Shown: piece after piece, positions 1-7,253 of the stretch | Layout of the letters: the number at the start of each line of letters is the position of its first letter | How positions within the stretch are numbered: position 1 is the first letter of the stretch | Assembly (NCBI GenBank): GCA_031292015.1 | Contig: JARLHY010000079.1 | Span: 1 to 22,477, forward strand | Direction: 5' to 3' | From: Negativicutes bacterium | Lineage (GTDB): Bacteria > Bacillota_C > Negativicutes > Sporomusales_B > JARLHX01 | DNA length: 22,477 bases | The notes under the pieces: model-generated | What the model saw: the letters and a program-made list of their open reading frames with translations, nothing else | Told to the model about the DNA's origin: nothing | Databases searched by the model: none | Program-made: the position numbers and the translations under genes

Positions 1-2
1 GG

Positions 3-33
3 GCGGAGTCTGTCAAAAGACTCCGCCTTTTTG
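3..33 (+). terminator. Intrinsic terminator of a gene upstream of the window
   Basis: A 9-bp perfect stem (GCGGAGTCT / AGACTCCGC) with a 6-nt loop is followed by TTTTT. It presumably ends a transcript entering from the left. A 25-nt core of this hairpin recurs exactly at 1028-1052. Confidence 0.8.
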
Positions 34-196
34 TTATCCGCCTGTCAGGCAACTGGTTCCAAGAAGCTTATAGCTATGAGAAAAGCCCTGAATACAAGGT
101 TTTTGTTTTAAAAGAAGGGATTGCCGCTTCGTTCTGCAATATATCCGTTATAGCCATAAAACAGTTCATGCATTTTTCTTATAAGGAGAAAAGATC

Positions 197-988
197 ATGA
201 AAGTATTTGAGTTTGACGGGGAGAAATACAAGCGTTCTTCCAGGCATCAGCAGGAGTGGGGAAATAGTATTATTTCCAGCATGCCACTAAAAGCTGCTGA
301 TCATATTCTTGATCTCGGCTGTGGTGACGGGCGGCTTACCAAAAGGCTGGCGGAGCAGCTTCCCGGCGGTAAGGTGCTGGGAATCGATGCTTCCCAAGGT
401 ATGATCGACAGTGCTAAAGCCAATGAAATGGGCAATCTGACCTTTGAACTGAAAGACATCAATACAATAAATTATACCGAGGAATTCGACGTAATATTTT
501 CCAACGCAGCGCTACATTGGGTCAAAGATCATGAAAACTTGCTGAAGCGTTGCTATAAAGCCTTGAAAAATGGCGGCTATATTAGATTTAACTTTGCCGC
601 CGCCGGAAATTGTTCCAATTTTTTTAGCGTGGTTTGCCAAGTGATGGCCGAACCGGCCTTCGAAAAGCACTTTTCAACATTCGAATGGCCGTGGTATATG
701 CCGGAACCGGAGGAATACACCACTATGGTTCAGGGCCTTAATTTCAGGGGAACTAAAGTGTGGGGCGAAAATGCTGACCGATATTTTGCCAATAAGGAAG
801 AACTGACAGGCTGGATTAATCAGCCAAGTATAGTTCCTTTTTTAAGCAGCCTGCCAGTAAGCGTACAGGAAGAGTTCAGAAACAAAGTTATCGATAAGAT
901 GATTGCGGTTACAAGTTGTCCCGCGGGGAAGTTCTTCGAAACCTTCAGGCGCATCAATGTCTTTGCTGTCAAAGAGGCGCAGAAGTAA
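197..988 (+). CDS. Class I SAM-dependent methyltransferase (trans-aconitate methyltransferase-like)
   Basis: This 263-aa protein is probably a cytoplasmic small-molecule methyltransferase. Motif I (LDLGCGDGRL) lies near residues 38-47. The acidic residue at the end of strand beta-2 is in GIDASQGM, and FDVIFSNAALHWV forms the motif IV/post-motif region, as in the Tam/UbiE-like Methyltransf_11 and Methyltransf_25 families. The C-terminal half (FEWPWYMPEPEEY and beyond) has the layout of trans-aconitate 2-methyltransferases, including a late helix before the final strand. The length is close to the usual 250-260 aa. The ATG is preceded by the site AAGGAGAAAAG. The gene stands alone between two intrinsic terminators, so context does not indicate the substrate. 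The fold assignment is firm, and the trans-aconitate specificity is only family resemblance. Confidence 0.85.
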   Translation: MKVFEFDGEKYKRSSRHQQEWGNSIISSMPLKAADHILDLGCGDGRLTKRLAEQLPGGKVLGIDASQGMIDSAKANEMGNLTFELKDINTINYTEEFDVIFSNAALHWVKDHENLLKRCYKALKNGGYIRFNFAAAGNCSNFFSVVCQVMAEPAFEKHFSTFEWPWYMPEPEEYTTMVQGLNFRGTKVWGENADRYFANKEELTGWINQPSIVPFLSSLPVSVQEEFRNKVIDKMIAVTSCPAGKFFETFRRINVFAVKEAQK

Positions 989-1028
989 GAACGAATCAAT
1001 ATATAAAGCCGGTACCCTGGCCGAAGCG

Positions 1029-1058
1029 GCGGAGTCTGTCAAAAGACTCCGCATTTTC
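1029..1058 (+). terminator. Intrinsic terminator of the methyltransferase gene
   Basis: The stem GCGGAGTCT / AGACTCCGC has the loop GTCAAA and is followed by ATTTTCTT. It is a near-copy of the hairpin at 3-26. Confidence 0.75.
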
Positions 1059-1185
1059 TTATGGTACAGGCCGGAGAAAGTAGCAGCCGCTGCGACAGAA
1101 TTACAAAATATTCAAGGCCAAATACGGATAATACAAGATAGGGGAAACGGCTGCAGCGGATCACCCCGAGAAGAGGAGAGGCACG

Positions 1186-2619
1186 TTGACTCATAGCATC
1201 ATTTGGCCTGCTATCGATCAATCCGGCGACATGCCGCCCGTCGTTCTGCGGTCATCCGGAGAGTGGGCCGAGGAGGATCATCACCGCGATTCGATTTTCG
1301 CGATTACCGACGGCTGGAAAGACGGTCCGGTCGGGGCGGTGCTGCGGGGCGGGATGAATGCCAGGGCGGTATTGGAAATACTGGTCCGCTCCGGGGTGAA
1401 GGATATAAAAATTCTTCATTTGGAGGAACGGATCCGTCAACTGGAAGATATATTTCTGTCGACAGTGGTGGTTCCGGCCAACATGCTGTTCGACAGCGTC
1501 ACTGTTGTCTGGCGGCGGGATGCGTCGATCCATGAACTTGTTACAAGCATTGGCCGGGAGTACGCCATGCTGTTTTTCGGCGCCCCGCTGGTCCCTTCCG
1601 AGACGTTGCCTTTCTACAGCCAGATCAAAAGCGGCTATAACGGCAGCGTAACTGTTGTGCGGGGGCAAGCCAGCGAAATCGGTATCGATGAGGACGACGA
1701 AATATCACGCTGGGCCAGAAAACGCACCTTCGAAGCCGCCGATTTTTCTCTTCCGTCGGTGCTGCGCAATTTTAAAAAGAAACTGGGCAAGAAAATAACG
1801 GTGGTCCTGCCTAGTCTGAACGAGGAGAAGACGATAGGCAACGTTATTCAGGCCGCGCTGGAAGTCAAAAAAGTCGGCCTGATCGATGAAGTGGTCCTGG
1901 TGGATTCGCTGTCTTCGGACAGTACGGTGGCGATTGCGCGGTCTTATGACATTCCGGTATTTAGCCATCCGCAGATCCGGCCGGAGCTGGGCAGCTTCCG
2001 CGGCAAGGGGGAAGCCATGTTCAAGAGCGCGTTCGTCGATGATTCCGATATTTTGGTTTGGGTGGACACCGACATAGAGAGCATTACCCCCCGCTTCTTT
2101 TACGGCTTGATGGGGCCGATCCTGACCAATCCCGCGATCCGGTTTGTCAAAGGCTATTTTGCCCGGCCGGTCCGGGTCGAGGCGTCCGGGGTGGAACTGG
2201 GCGGCGGGCGGGTGACGGAGATTTTAGCCCGCCCCTGGATCAACGCCTTCACACCCCGGCTGTCGGGCTACATTCAGCCACTGGCCGGCAGCGCGGCCAT
2301 CTACAAGGACACTTTCCTCAAGATGAAAATTCCCACCAATTACGGCGTGGAAATGGCCATGCTGCTGCAAGCCGTTCAGTCCGAGGGACTGTGGGCGACC
2401 TGCCAGGTAAACCTTGGCGACGTCGTTCACAAGTCCAAAGACGTAAACAGCCTGAGCGAGATGGCGTTTCAAATCATCCAGGTACTGGGAGATTTGCTGC
2501 CGCTGGAAAAAGAAAAGAAGCCGCACGAACTGCTCCGGCGGACCTACTTTTCCGAGGGCCATTTTGAAATCGGGATCAAGCGGTTTCGAACCGTCTGGCG
2601 CCGGTTTGACGCTGAGTAA
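1186..2619 (+). CDS. Family 2/81-type glycosyltransferase, glucosyl-3-phosphoglycerate synthase-like, with extra N-terminal domain
   Basis: This 477-aa protein starts at a TTG placed just after AAGAGGAGAGG. Residues 203-440 form a GT-A fold: VVLPSLNEEKTI begins the nucleotide-sugar domain, FRGKGEAMFKS follows at 271-281, and the metal-binding DTD is at 294-296. RVTEILARPWIN, QPLAGSAAIYKD and VVHKSKD (H415) come next. These blocks, in this order, match glucosyl-3-phosphoglycerate synthases (GpgS, GT81), which transfer glucose from a nucleotide sugar to 3-phosphoglycerate in glucosylglycerate or methylglucose polysaccharide synthesis. Residues 1-195 form an additional region that I do not recognise. 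It is rich in acidic residues and GpgS of usual length lacks it. No glucosyl-3-phosphoglycerate phosphatase gene follows; a terminator does. Glycosyltransferase is certain, while the acceptor is inferred. Confidence 0.8.
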   Translation: MTHSIIWPAIDQSGDMPPVVLRSSGEWAEEDHHRDSIFAITDGWKDGPVGAVLRGGMNARAVLEILVRSGVKDIKILHLEERIRQLEDIFLSTVVVPANMLFDSVTVVWRRDASIHELVTSIGREYAMLFFGAPLVPSETLPFYSQIKSGYNGSVTVVRGQASEIGIDEDDEISRWARKRTFEAADFSLPSVLRNFKKKLGKKITVVLPSLNEEKTIGNVIQAALEVKKVGLIDEVVLVDSLSSDSTVAIARSYDIPVFSHPQIRPELGSFRGKGEAMFKSAFVDDSDILVWVDTDIESITPRFFYGLMGPILTNPAIRFVKGYFARPVRVEASGVELGGGRVTEILARPWINAFTPRLSGYIQPLAGSAAIYKDTFLKMKIPTNYGVEMAMLLQAVQSEGLWATCQVNLGDVVHKSKDVNSLSEMAFQIIQVLGDLLPLEKEKKPHELLRRTYFSEGHFEIGIKRFRTVWRRFDAE

Positions 2620-2627
2620 GCATAAAG

Positions 2628-2668
2628 AACCCGGAAGCTCTGCTTGGCAGGCTTCCGGGTTTGCATTT
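2628..2668 (+). terminator. Intrinsic terminator after the glycosyltransferase
   Basis: An 11-bp perfect stem (AACCCGGAAGC / GCTTCCGGGTT) with a 12-nt loop is followed by TTGCATTTT. It sits just after the stop codon at 2617-2619. It may also serve the convergent minus-strand gene that ends at 2711. Confidence 0.75.
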
Positions 2669-2710
2669 TCCCGGGGAATTTTCGAGTGGCAGCGGCGCAG
2701 GAGCGTGAAT

Positions 2711-3298
2711 TCAAACCGTTTGCCAGTCGCCGTATTCCATATAGCGGATGGTTTTGTCGGCGACAGCCTCACCGTAAAGTTTCCTGACCACATGAAGGGA
2801 TAAGTCGATTCCGGCCGAGACGCCGCCGGAGGTCATGATCTTGCCGTTGTCGATGAATCGCTCGTTTTGCTTGATGATCGTAGCTGGAGCCAGTTCTTTC
2901 AGGTGCTCGGCGACTTCATGATGGGTGGTTGCTTCCAACCGGTCGAGGAGGCCAAGGATGCCGAGTATTCTGGCCCCTGAGCATACCGACATGGTGATCG
3001 CCGAACTGGCGGCTGTCCGCCTGATCCAGTCGAGGCTCGCCGCCTCCTTCAGTATGGCCTTGGTCCCTATGCCGCCGGGAATGACCAGAATATCGACGCT
3101 GGGGTGGTCGGCAAAGCTGAAATCGGGAACAACCGTCAAGCCGTTCACCGATTTTACCGCGGCGCCATCGCCGGTTATTGTGAATACCTTGAACAGCCGA
3201 GAATCATTCAGTTCCGCGGTTACCGAAAATACTTCATACGGGCCGGCAAAATCGAGCAGTTCGATAGCCGGGAATAAAAAGATGCCGACATGTTTCAT
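2711..3298 (-). CDS. DJ-1/PfpI family protein, isonitrile hydratase/AraC-N-terminal type
   Basis: This 195-aa class I glutamine-amidotransferase-like protein begins with IFLFPAIELLDFAGPYEVF. It carries the nucleophile-elbow cysteine C106 in SVCSGARILG and the late motif TSGGVSAGIDLSLHVV. These are the landmarks of the ThiJ/PfpI subgroup that includes isonitrile hydratase InhA and the sensor half of GlxA-like regulators. Here no AraC HTH follows, so it is a stand-alone domain. D16 in LLDFAGP and C106-S107 sit where InhA has its catalytic Asp and Cys-Thr. The ATG follows GGGAGGAACGACC. It is the second gene of a two-gene minus-strand unit, 16 bp after the preceding DJ-1 gene. The family is sure and the reaction unknown. 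Confidence 0.85.
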   Translation of the reverse strand: MKHVGIFLFPAIELLDFAGPYEVFSVTAELNDSRLFKVFTITGDGAAVKSVNGLTVVPDFSFADHPSVDILVIPGGIGTKAILKEAASLDWIRRTAASSAITMSVCSGARILGILGLLDRLEATTHHEVAEHLKELAPATIIKQNERFIDNGKIMTSGGVSAGIDLSLHVVRKLYGEAVADKTIRYMEYGDWQTV

Positions 3299-3314
3299 GG
3301 TCGTTCCTCCCTTG

Positions 3315-3902
3315 CTAAAACCCCATCAGATGTTTTACCTCGCGGCAATTTTCCGGCGATGTCAGCCGCTCCAGCAGGGTGAAGGCCACCTCCAGAGCTG
3401 TGGACGGACAGGAAGATGTGATAATATTGCTGTCGATGACGACCGGCTGCTGTATCACTTCCACCCCGAAGCCGGCCAGCTGTCGCTGGCGCAGTCCATC
3501 ACCAAGATGATAGGTTGTGCCTTTGCGGCCTTTCAGGACGCCGCTTTTGCCCACAGGCAAAGCGGCGACGCAGATCGAGGCAATGATCTTGTCGGCCTGA
3601 TCGAATTGTCGGATCAGCGCCAGAAAGTCGTCGCTGAAGGCGTCCGCATAAAACCCCGCTTCTTCAAAGCCGCCTGGAATGGCCAAAGCGTCGAACCGAT
3701 CGACATCAACATCAGACAACAGCATTTCCGGTACGACGGTAAAATTCCAGGTGCACTTAAGCTTTGGCCGGATGCCGCAGGTTACCACCTCGGTTGACCC
3801 GTCGCCCTGGAATTTGTTCCAGCCCAGTACATCGGTAAAGACACTGGCTTCATAGGCTTCAAAGCCGTCAGCCAAAAGCAGCAATACTTTTTTTGTTTCC
3901 AC
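3315..3902 (-). CDS. DJ-1/PfpI family protein, DJ-1/YajL type
   Basis: This stress-type DJ-1 family protein has the conserved acidic residue in LLLADGFEAYEASVF, the PGGFEEAGF turn and the elbow cysteine in ASICVAALPVGKSGVLKGRK. The later TTYHLGD and ITSSCPSTALEVAFTLLE segments fit the fold. I place the start at GTG 3902 (195 aa), because AAGGCGG lies 7 nt upstream. TTG 3905 is also possible. An in-frame ATG at 3947 would add 15 residues but has no recognisable ribosome site. It is the promoter-proximal gene of the pair with the DJ-1 gene at 2711-3298, divergent from a LysR gene. DJ-1 homologues act as glyoxalase-like or protein repair enzymes, or as chaperones. No particular activity can be read from the sequence. 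Confidence 0.85.
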   Translation of the reverse strand: METKKVLLLLADGFEAYEASVFTDVLGWNKFQGDGSTEVVTCGIRPKLKCTWNFTVVPEMLLSDVDVDRFDALAIPGGFEEAGFYADAFSDDFLALIRQFDQADKIIASICVAALPVGKSGVLKGRKGTTYHLGDGLRQRQLAGFGVEVIQQPVVIDSNIITSSCPSTALEVAFTLLERLTSPENCREVKHLMGF

Positions 3903-3974
3903 CAAATCACCGCCTTCATGTTGTTGTGGTATTTTCTTGTAAATCATCGTATCATAAAAAGAAGCGATTGAAAA

Positions 3975-3994
3975 ATTGAATATTTAAAATCAAT
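3975..3994. promoter_or_regulatory. Candidate LysR-type operator in the divergent promoter region
   Basis: The 3948-4023 gap between the DJ-1 unit and the LysR gene is AT-rich. It contains an inverted repeat ATTGA-N10-TCAAT whose centre is itself mostly AT. LysR-type regulators bind interrupted palindromes of this size and typically lie divergent from a target gene. The match is to architecture, not to a known consensus. Confidence 0.45.
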
Positions 3995-4023
3995 GATTCG
4001 AAAATACCGAACCGAGGTGACCT

Positions 4024-4902
4024 ATGGAAATCCGTCAGCTCAAAACATTCGCCCTCATCGCCAGGCTGGGGAGTTTCGTCCAGGCGGCCGACACGCTGGG
4101 TTACGCTCAGTCCACCGTAACAAGCCATATCCAGACCCTGGAGAGTGAACTGGGAGTGCGGCTGTTTGAACGGCTCGGCCACAGGATAAAACTGACTGAT
4201 CCGGGGAAATCGCTGCTGCCTTACGCCGAGCAGGTGATCAAACTCACGGCTGAGGCGCTCGAGGCGATAACCAAGCCTGATGTTCCGCAGGGAAAACTGA
4301 CGATCGGGACCGGCGAATCGCTGGGCACCTATCGTTTGCCGGCCTTGTTGCAGGCCTATCGCAACGCCTGTCCCGGTGTGGAGATCATCCTGAAGTTTGC
4401 AAACTGTAGCACCATTGATGAATATATCCGTAACAACGAAATCGATGTCGGCCTTATTATCAACAACAGGGTCGGCGGGAATGACCTTGTCGTGGAGACG
4501 ATTTCAGCCGAACCGATGCTTTTCCTGGTAAGTCCCGAGCATCCGTTGGCGCAAAAAGAAAAAGTCGGGCCGGCGGATTTGGCCGAAACCTGCGTTATTC
4601 TCACCGAGCCGGGTTGCAGCTATCGACTGACTATGGAAAAGATATTAAAAGATTCCCGCACCGCTGCACCGTCCTTCCTGGAAGCCAGCAGCATCGAAAC
4701 AATCAAACAACTTGTAATGCTGGGCTTCGGCTTATCGATGCTGCCCAGTTTCGCGGTGGAAAAAGAATTGGCCGACGGCCGAATCCGCTCTGTCCGCTGG
4801 GATGGACCAATTCCGGATTATACGGTGCAGCTGTTGTATCACAAAGATAAGTGGCTGTCGCCGGCGCTCCGGGAATTTTTGCGGATAGTGCGCTGCAGCT
4901 AG
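4024..4902 (+). CDS. LysR family transcriptional regulator
   Basis: The 292-aa length is typical for the family. The N-terminal winged HTH runs from MEIRQLKTFALIARLGSFVQAA through LGYAQSTVTSHIQTLE to ELGVRLFERLGHRIKLT (about residues 1-65). A linker helix and a periplasmic-binding-protein-like effector domain follow (about 90-290). The segments LTIGTGESLGTYRLPALL, DVGLIINNR and MLGFGLSMLPSFAV are standard landmarks. The ATG follows CGAGGTGACCT. It is transcribed divergently from the two DJ-1 genes across 76-121 bp, so it probably regulates them and itself. The inducer cannot be predicted. Confidence 0.95.
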   Translation: MEIRQLKTFALIARLGSFVQAADTLGYAQSTVTSHIQTLESELGVRLFERLGHRIKLTDPGKSLLPYAEQVIKLTAEALEAITKPDVPQGKLTIGTGESLGTYRLPALLQAYRNACPGVEIILKFANCSTIDEYIRNNEIDVGLIINNRVGGNDLVVETISAEPMLFLVSPEHPLAQKEKVGPADLAETCVILTEPGCSYRLTMEKILKDSRTAAPSFLEASSIETIKQLVMLGFGLSMLPSFAVEKELADGRIRSVRWDGPIPDYTVQLLYHKDKWLSPALREFLRIVRCS

Positions 4903-4926
4903 GGCGGCACCGGCAGGAAGAAGTCA

Positions 4927-4955
4927 TTGACAGTCGAAATCAGAATAGGTAGGAT
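4927..4955 (+). promoter_or_regulatory. Probable sigma-A promoter of the LacI-type regulator gene
   Basis: A perfect -35 TTGACA (4927-4932) is followed after a 17-bp spacer by TAGGAT (4950-4955, 4 of 6 matches to TATAAT). The predicted start falls at about 4962, exactly where a palindromic operator begins. Confidence 0.65.
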
Positions 4956-4961
4956 ATAAAT

Positions 4962-4985
4962 GTAACCGGTTACGGTAACGGTTAC
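4962..4985. promoter_or_regulatory. Tandem LacI-type operators before the regulator gene
   Basis: The perfect 12-bp palindrome GTAACCGGTTAC (4962-4973) is followed one base later by the 11-bp palindrome GTAACGGTTAC (4975-4985). LacI/GalR proteins bind short palindromes with a central CG or CCGG, often with GTAA or TGTAA flanks. The position over the predicted transcription start suggests autorepression. An exact copy of the 12-mer occurs at 6077-6088. Confidence 0.75.
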
Positions 4986-5043
4986 GATTATGATTACGAT
5001 TACGCGGATCGACGTCAAGCAACACCGTTGTTCGAGGTGACAA

Positions 5044-6048
5044 ATGGCCAATATCCAGGAAATCGCGAAAATGGCCGGAGTATCGAAGACCACCGTTTCG
5101 AGAGTGATCAACAACAAGCCGGACGTGAAACCGGAAACCAGGAATAAAATCGCCGAGCTGATCCGCAAGTATGATTTTCAGCCCAACGCCTCGGCGACGG
5201 CCATTGCCCATAAACGGGCCATCAACACCATTGGCCTGATCATTCCCTATGACGCCAACTACATCTTCGGCAACCCCTTTAACGCCGAGATCATGCGGGG
5301 CGTTGCCCTGGAGACCAACGCGGCCGGCTATCATCTCCTGTTGTGTCATTTCGCCAAGGAAGATTATGTTGCTGCCTTCAAACAAAAAAAAGTGGCCGGG
5401 TTCATCCTGATCAGCCCCGGCAAGGACCACAAAGGGATTGTCACCAGGATCCGGGAGATCGACGCCCCCTTTGTCTCGACTTCCAGGGTTCCCTATCTGC
5501 CGGATATTCATTTCGTGGAAGTGGATAACTTTTATGGCGCGTCACTGGCTGTAGAGCATCTGATTCAGCTGGGGCACAGGCGGATCGGGATCATCAAGGG
5601 GCATGATCTGTTGACAAGCAGCTCGGATCGCTTCGCCGGCTATTGTGCCACTTTGAAGAAATACGATATTCCGTACGACGCGAGGCTTGTTCAGGACGGT
5701 TATGCCTCCATTGACAGCGGCTACAAGGCAATGAGCAACCTTTTGGTAAATTCGGATCTCAGCGCCGTCTTCGTGAGCAGCGACCTTATGGCCATCGGCG
5801 CGATCGGCGCCGTCAGCCAGACCGGAAGGCGGGTTCCTGACGATATTTCGGTGGTGGGCTTTGACAATATTCCCCTGGCCGGTTCCCTGAATCCGCCGCT
5901 GACAACTGTTGACCAGCAGGCTTGTCTAAAAGGGCGGCTGGCTGCAGAAATGCTGATCGATATCATCGAAGGCAGGGGCATTCATTCCCCGCCTAATATC
6001 GAGGTCAGCCTGATTGTGCGCAATTCGACCAAAGCGGTGCCGGTATAA
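5044..6048 (+). CDS. LacI family transcriptional regulator
   Basis: This 334-aa protein has the canonical LacI/GalR N-terminal HTH: IQEIAKMAGVSKTTVSRVIN and the hinge-helix segment around QPNASATAIA (residues 2-55). A type I periplasmic-binding-like sugar-sensor domain runs from about residue 60 to the end (TIGLIIPY, AVFVSSDLMAIGAI, DDISVVGFDNIPLAGSLNPPLTTVDQ). Such domains bind sugars or sugar phosphates and release DNA on binding. The start ATG follows CGAGGTGACAA. The gene precedes a dehydrogenase and a transaldolase-family gene, and operator palindromes lie before both it and the dehydrogenase. A local, self-regulating repressor of that unit is therefore the natural reading. The ligand is unknown. 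Confidence 0.95.
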   Translation: MANIQEIAKMAGVSKTTVSRVINNKPDVKPETRNKIAELIRKYDFQPNASATAIAHKRAINTIGLIIPYDANYIFGNPFNAEIMRGVALETNAAGYHLLLCHFAKEDYVAAFKQKKVAGFILISPGKDHKGIVTRIREIDAPFVSTSRVPYLPDIHFVEVDNFYGASLAVEHLIQLGHRRIGIIKGHDLLTSSSDRFAGYCATLKKYDIPYDARLVQDGYASIDSGYKAMSNLLVNSDLSAVFVSSDLMAIGAIGAVSQTGRRVPDDISVVGFDNIPLAGSLNPPLTTVDQQACLKGRLAAEMLIDIIEGRGIHSPPNIEVSLIVRNSTKAVPV

Positions 6049-6076
6049 AATAGGTAAGCTGGTCTCACTGGGGTTC

Positions 6077-6088
6077 GTAACCGGTTAC
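6077..6088. promoter_or_regulatory. LacI-type operator upstream of the dehydrogenase
   Basis: GTAACCGGTTAC is identical to the palindrome at 4962-4973. It lies 28 bp after the regulator's stop codon and 46 bp before the dehydrogenase ATG. A 6-bp hairpin (TGCTGC / GCAGCA, 6099-6116) follows. No convincing -35/-10 pair is visible, so the site may act as a roadblock or auxiliary operator instead of covering a second promoter. Confidence 0.7.
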
Positions 6089-6134
6089 GGGGATCAAATG
6101 CTGCGTTGTTGCAGCATATAAACAAATAGCTGGG

Positions 6135-7172
6135 ATGGTGGATGAATTGAAGGGATTACATAAGCTGGGCCACGGGGCTGAAAACGCTGGAATCCGGGAA
6201 GTTTCCGAACCGGCCGCTGCGGCCGGAGAGCTCAAGATCAAGGTGCACGCCGCAGGCATTTGCGGCACCGATATCCATATCATGCTGGATGAGTATCCCA
6301 GCAGCTACCCGGTGATTCTGGGCCATGAGTTCTCCGGAATCGTCGAAGCGGTAGGCGAAGGGGTACAGGACTTCAAACCCGGCGACCGGGTGGTTTCCCT
6401 TACGGCTGTGGTGACCTGCGGGCACTGCCGGTATTGTTACGAAGGACTGCTGATGTTGTGTGAGGAGAGACTGTCCATCGGTTCGGGTGTCAACGGCGCC
6501 ATGGCCGAATATGTCGTTGTTCCGTCCCACCTGGCTTTCAAGATCCCTGAGGGGGTTTCGCTGGATGAAGCGGCTCTTTGCGAGCCGTTGGCCTGCGTCG
6601 TCCGCAGCGTCATCGAGCGGGCTACCGTCAAAGCCGGGGACTATGTACTGGTGTCGGGACCCGGAACGATCGGCCTCCTGACACTGCAACTGGCGCTGGC
6701 CAGCGGCGGCAAGGTGGTGGTCACAGGCACCGGCCTTGACAAGGAGCGGCTGAAGCTGGCGGCAGACCTTGGCGCGCTGGCGGTCATCAATGTGGCTGAA
6801 GAGGACGTCGCCGCGAAAGTGGCCGAGATCACCAAAGGGGCCGGCTTTGACGTTGCCTTTGAATGCGCTGGGGCGGCGCCGTCGGCGGACGCCTGTCTCA
6901 GGCTTCTGAAAAAAACCGGCTTGTACGTTCAGGTAGGTCTCTACGGCAAAAGGATCGAGTTTGACATGGATCTGGCGTTGAAGAAGGAAATTGCCATGAC
7001 CAACAGCTACGCCTCGGAGCGCACATCCTGGGTCAGGGCGCTGAGAATGCTCGAATACAAACAGGTCGATGTCAAGCCGCTGATTAGCGCCAGGCTGCCG
7101 CTGTCAGACTGGAAAAAAGGCTTTACCATGGCAATCAACAAGGAGGGTTATAAAATCCTGCTTCAGCCGTAG
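6135..7172 (+). CDS. Zinc-dependent medium-chain alcohol dehydrogenase (sorbitol/threonine dehydrogenase-like)
   Basis: This 345-aa MDR enzyme most likely oxidises a polyol or secondary alcohol with NAD(P). The catalytic zinc ligands are C43 (GICGTDIH), H64-E65 (GHEF) and E150 (CEPLA). The structural zinc site is complete: C95, C98, C101, C109. The Rossmann motif is GPGTIG at 175-180. These features match the sorbitol, butanediol and L-threonine dehydrogenase branch. The ATG at 6135 lacks a good ribosome site. TTG at 6147 has GGTGG about 7 nt upstream, and starting there gives an N-terminus of usual family form (MKGLHKL), so it may be the true start. It is preceded by a LacI operator and followed 81 bp later by a transaldolase-family gene. 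The substrate is unresolved. Confidence 0.9.
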   Translation: MVDELKGLHKLGHGAENAGIREVSEPAAAAGELKIKVHAAGICGTDIHIMLDEYPSSYPVILGHEFSGIVEAVGEGVQDFKPGDRVVSLTAVVTCGHCRYCYEGLLMLCEERLSIGSGVNGAMAEYVVVPSHLAFKIPEGVSLDEAALCEPLACVVRSVIERATVKAGDYVLVSGPGTIGLLTLQLALASGGKVVVTGTGLDKERLKLAADLGALAVINVAEEDVAAKVAEITKGAGFDVAFECAGAAPSADACLRLLKKTGLYVQVGLYGKRIEFDMDLALKKEIAMTNSYASERTSWVRALRMLEYKQVDVKPLISARLPLSDWKKGFTMAINKEGYKILLQP

Positions 7173-7253
7173 TTCAAACCCTTGAGGATACCTTGTCTCA
7201 GGTGTACGGCCTGAAATAAAGATATTTGCCAAAGCGAGAAAGGATGAGAAACC

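Noticed and set aside
40..199. Open frame before the methyltransferase (NWFQEAYSYEKSPEYKVFVLKEG...) that looks slightly protein-like.
   Set aside because: It has no start codon or ribosome site and only about 50 codons. It could be a gene remnant, but nothing confirms it.
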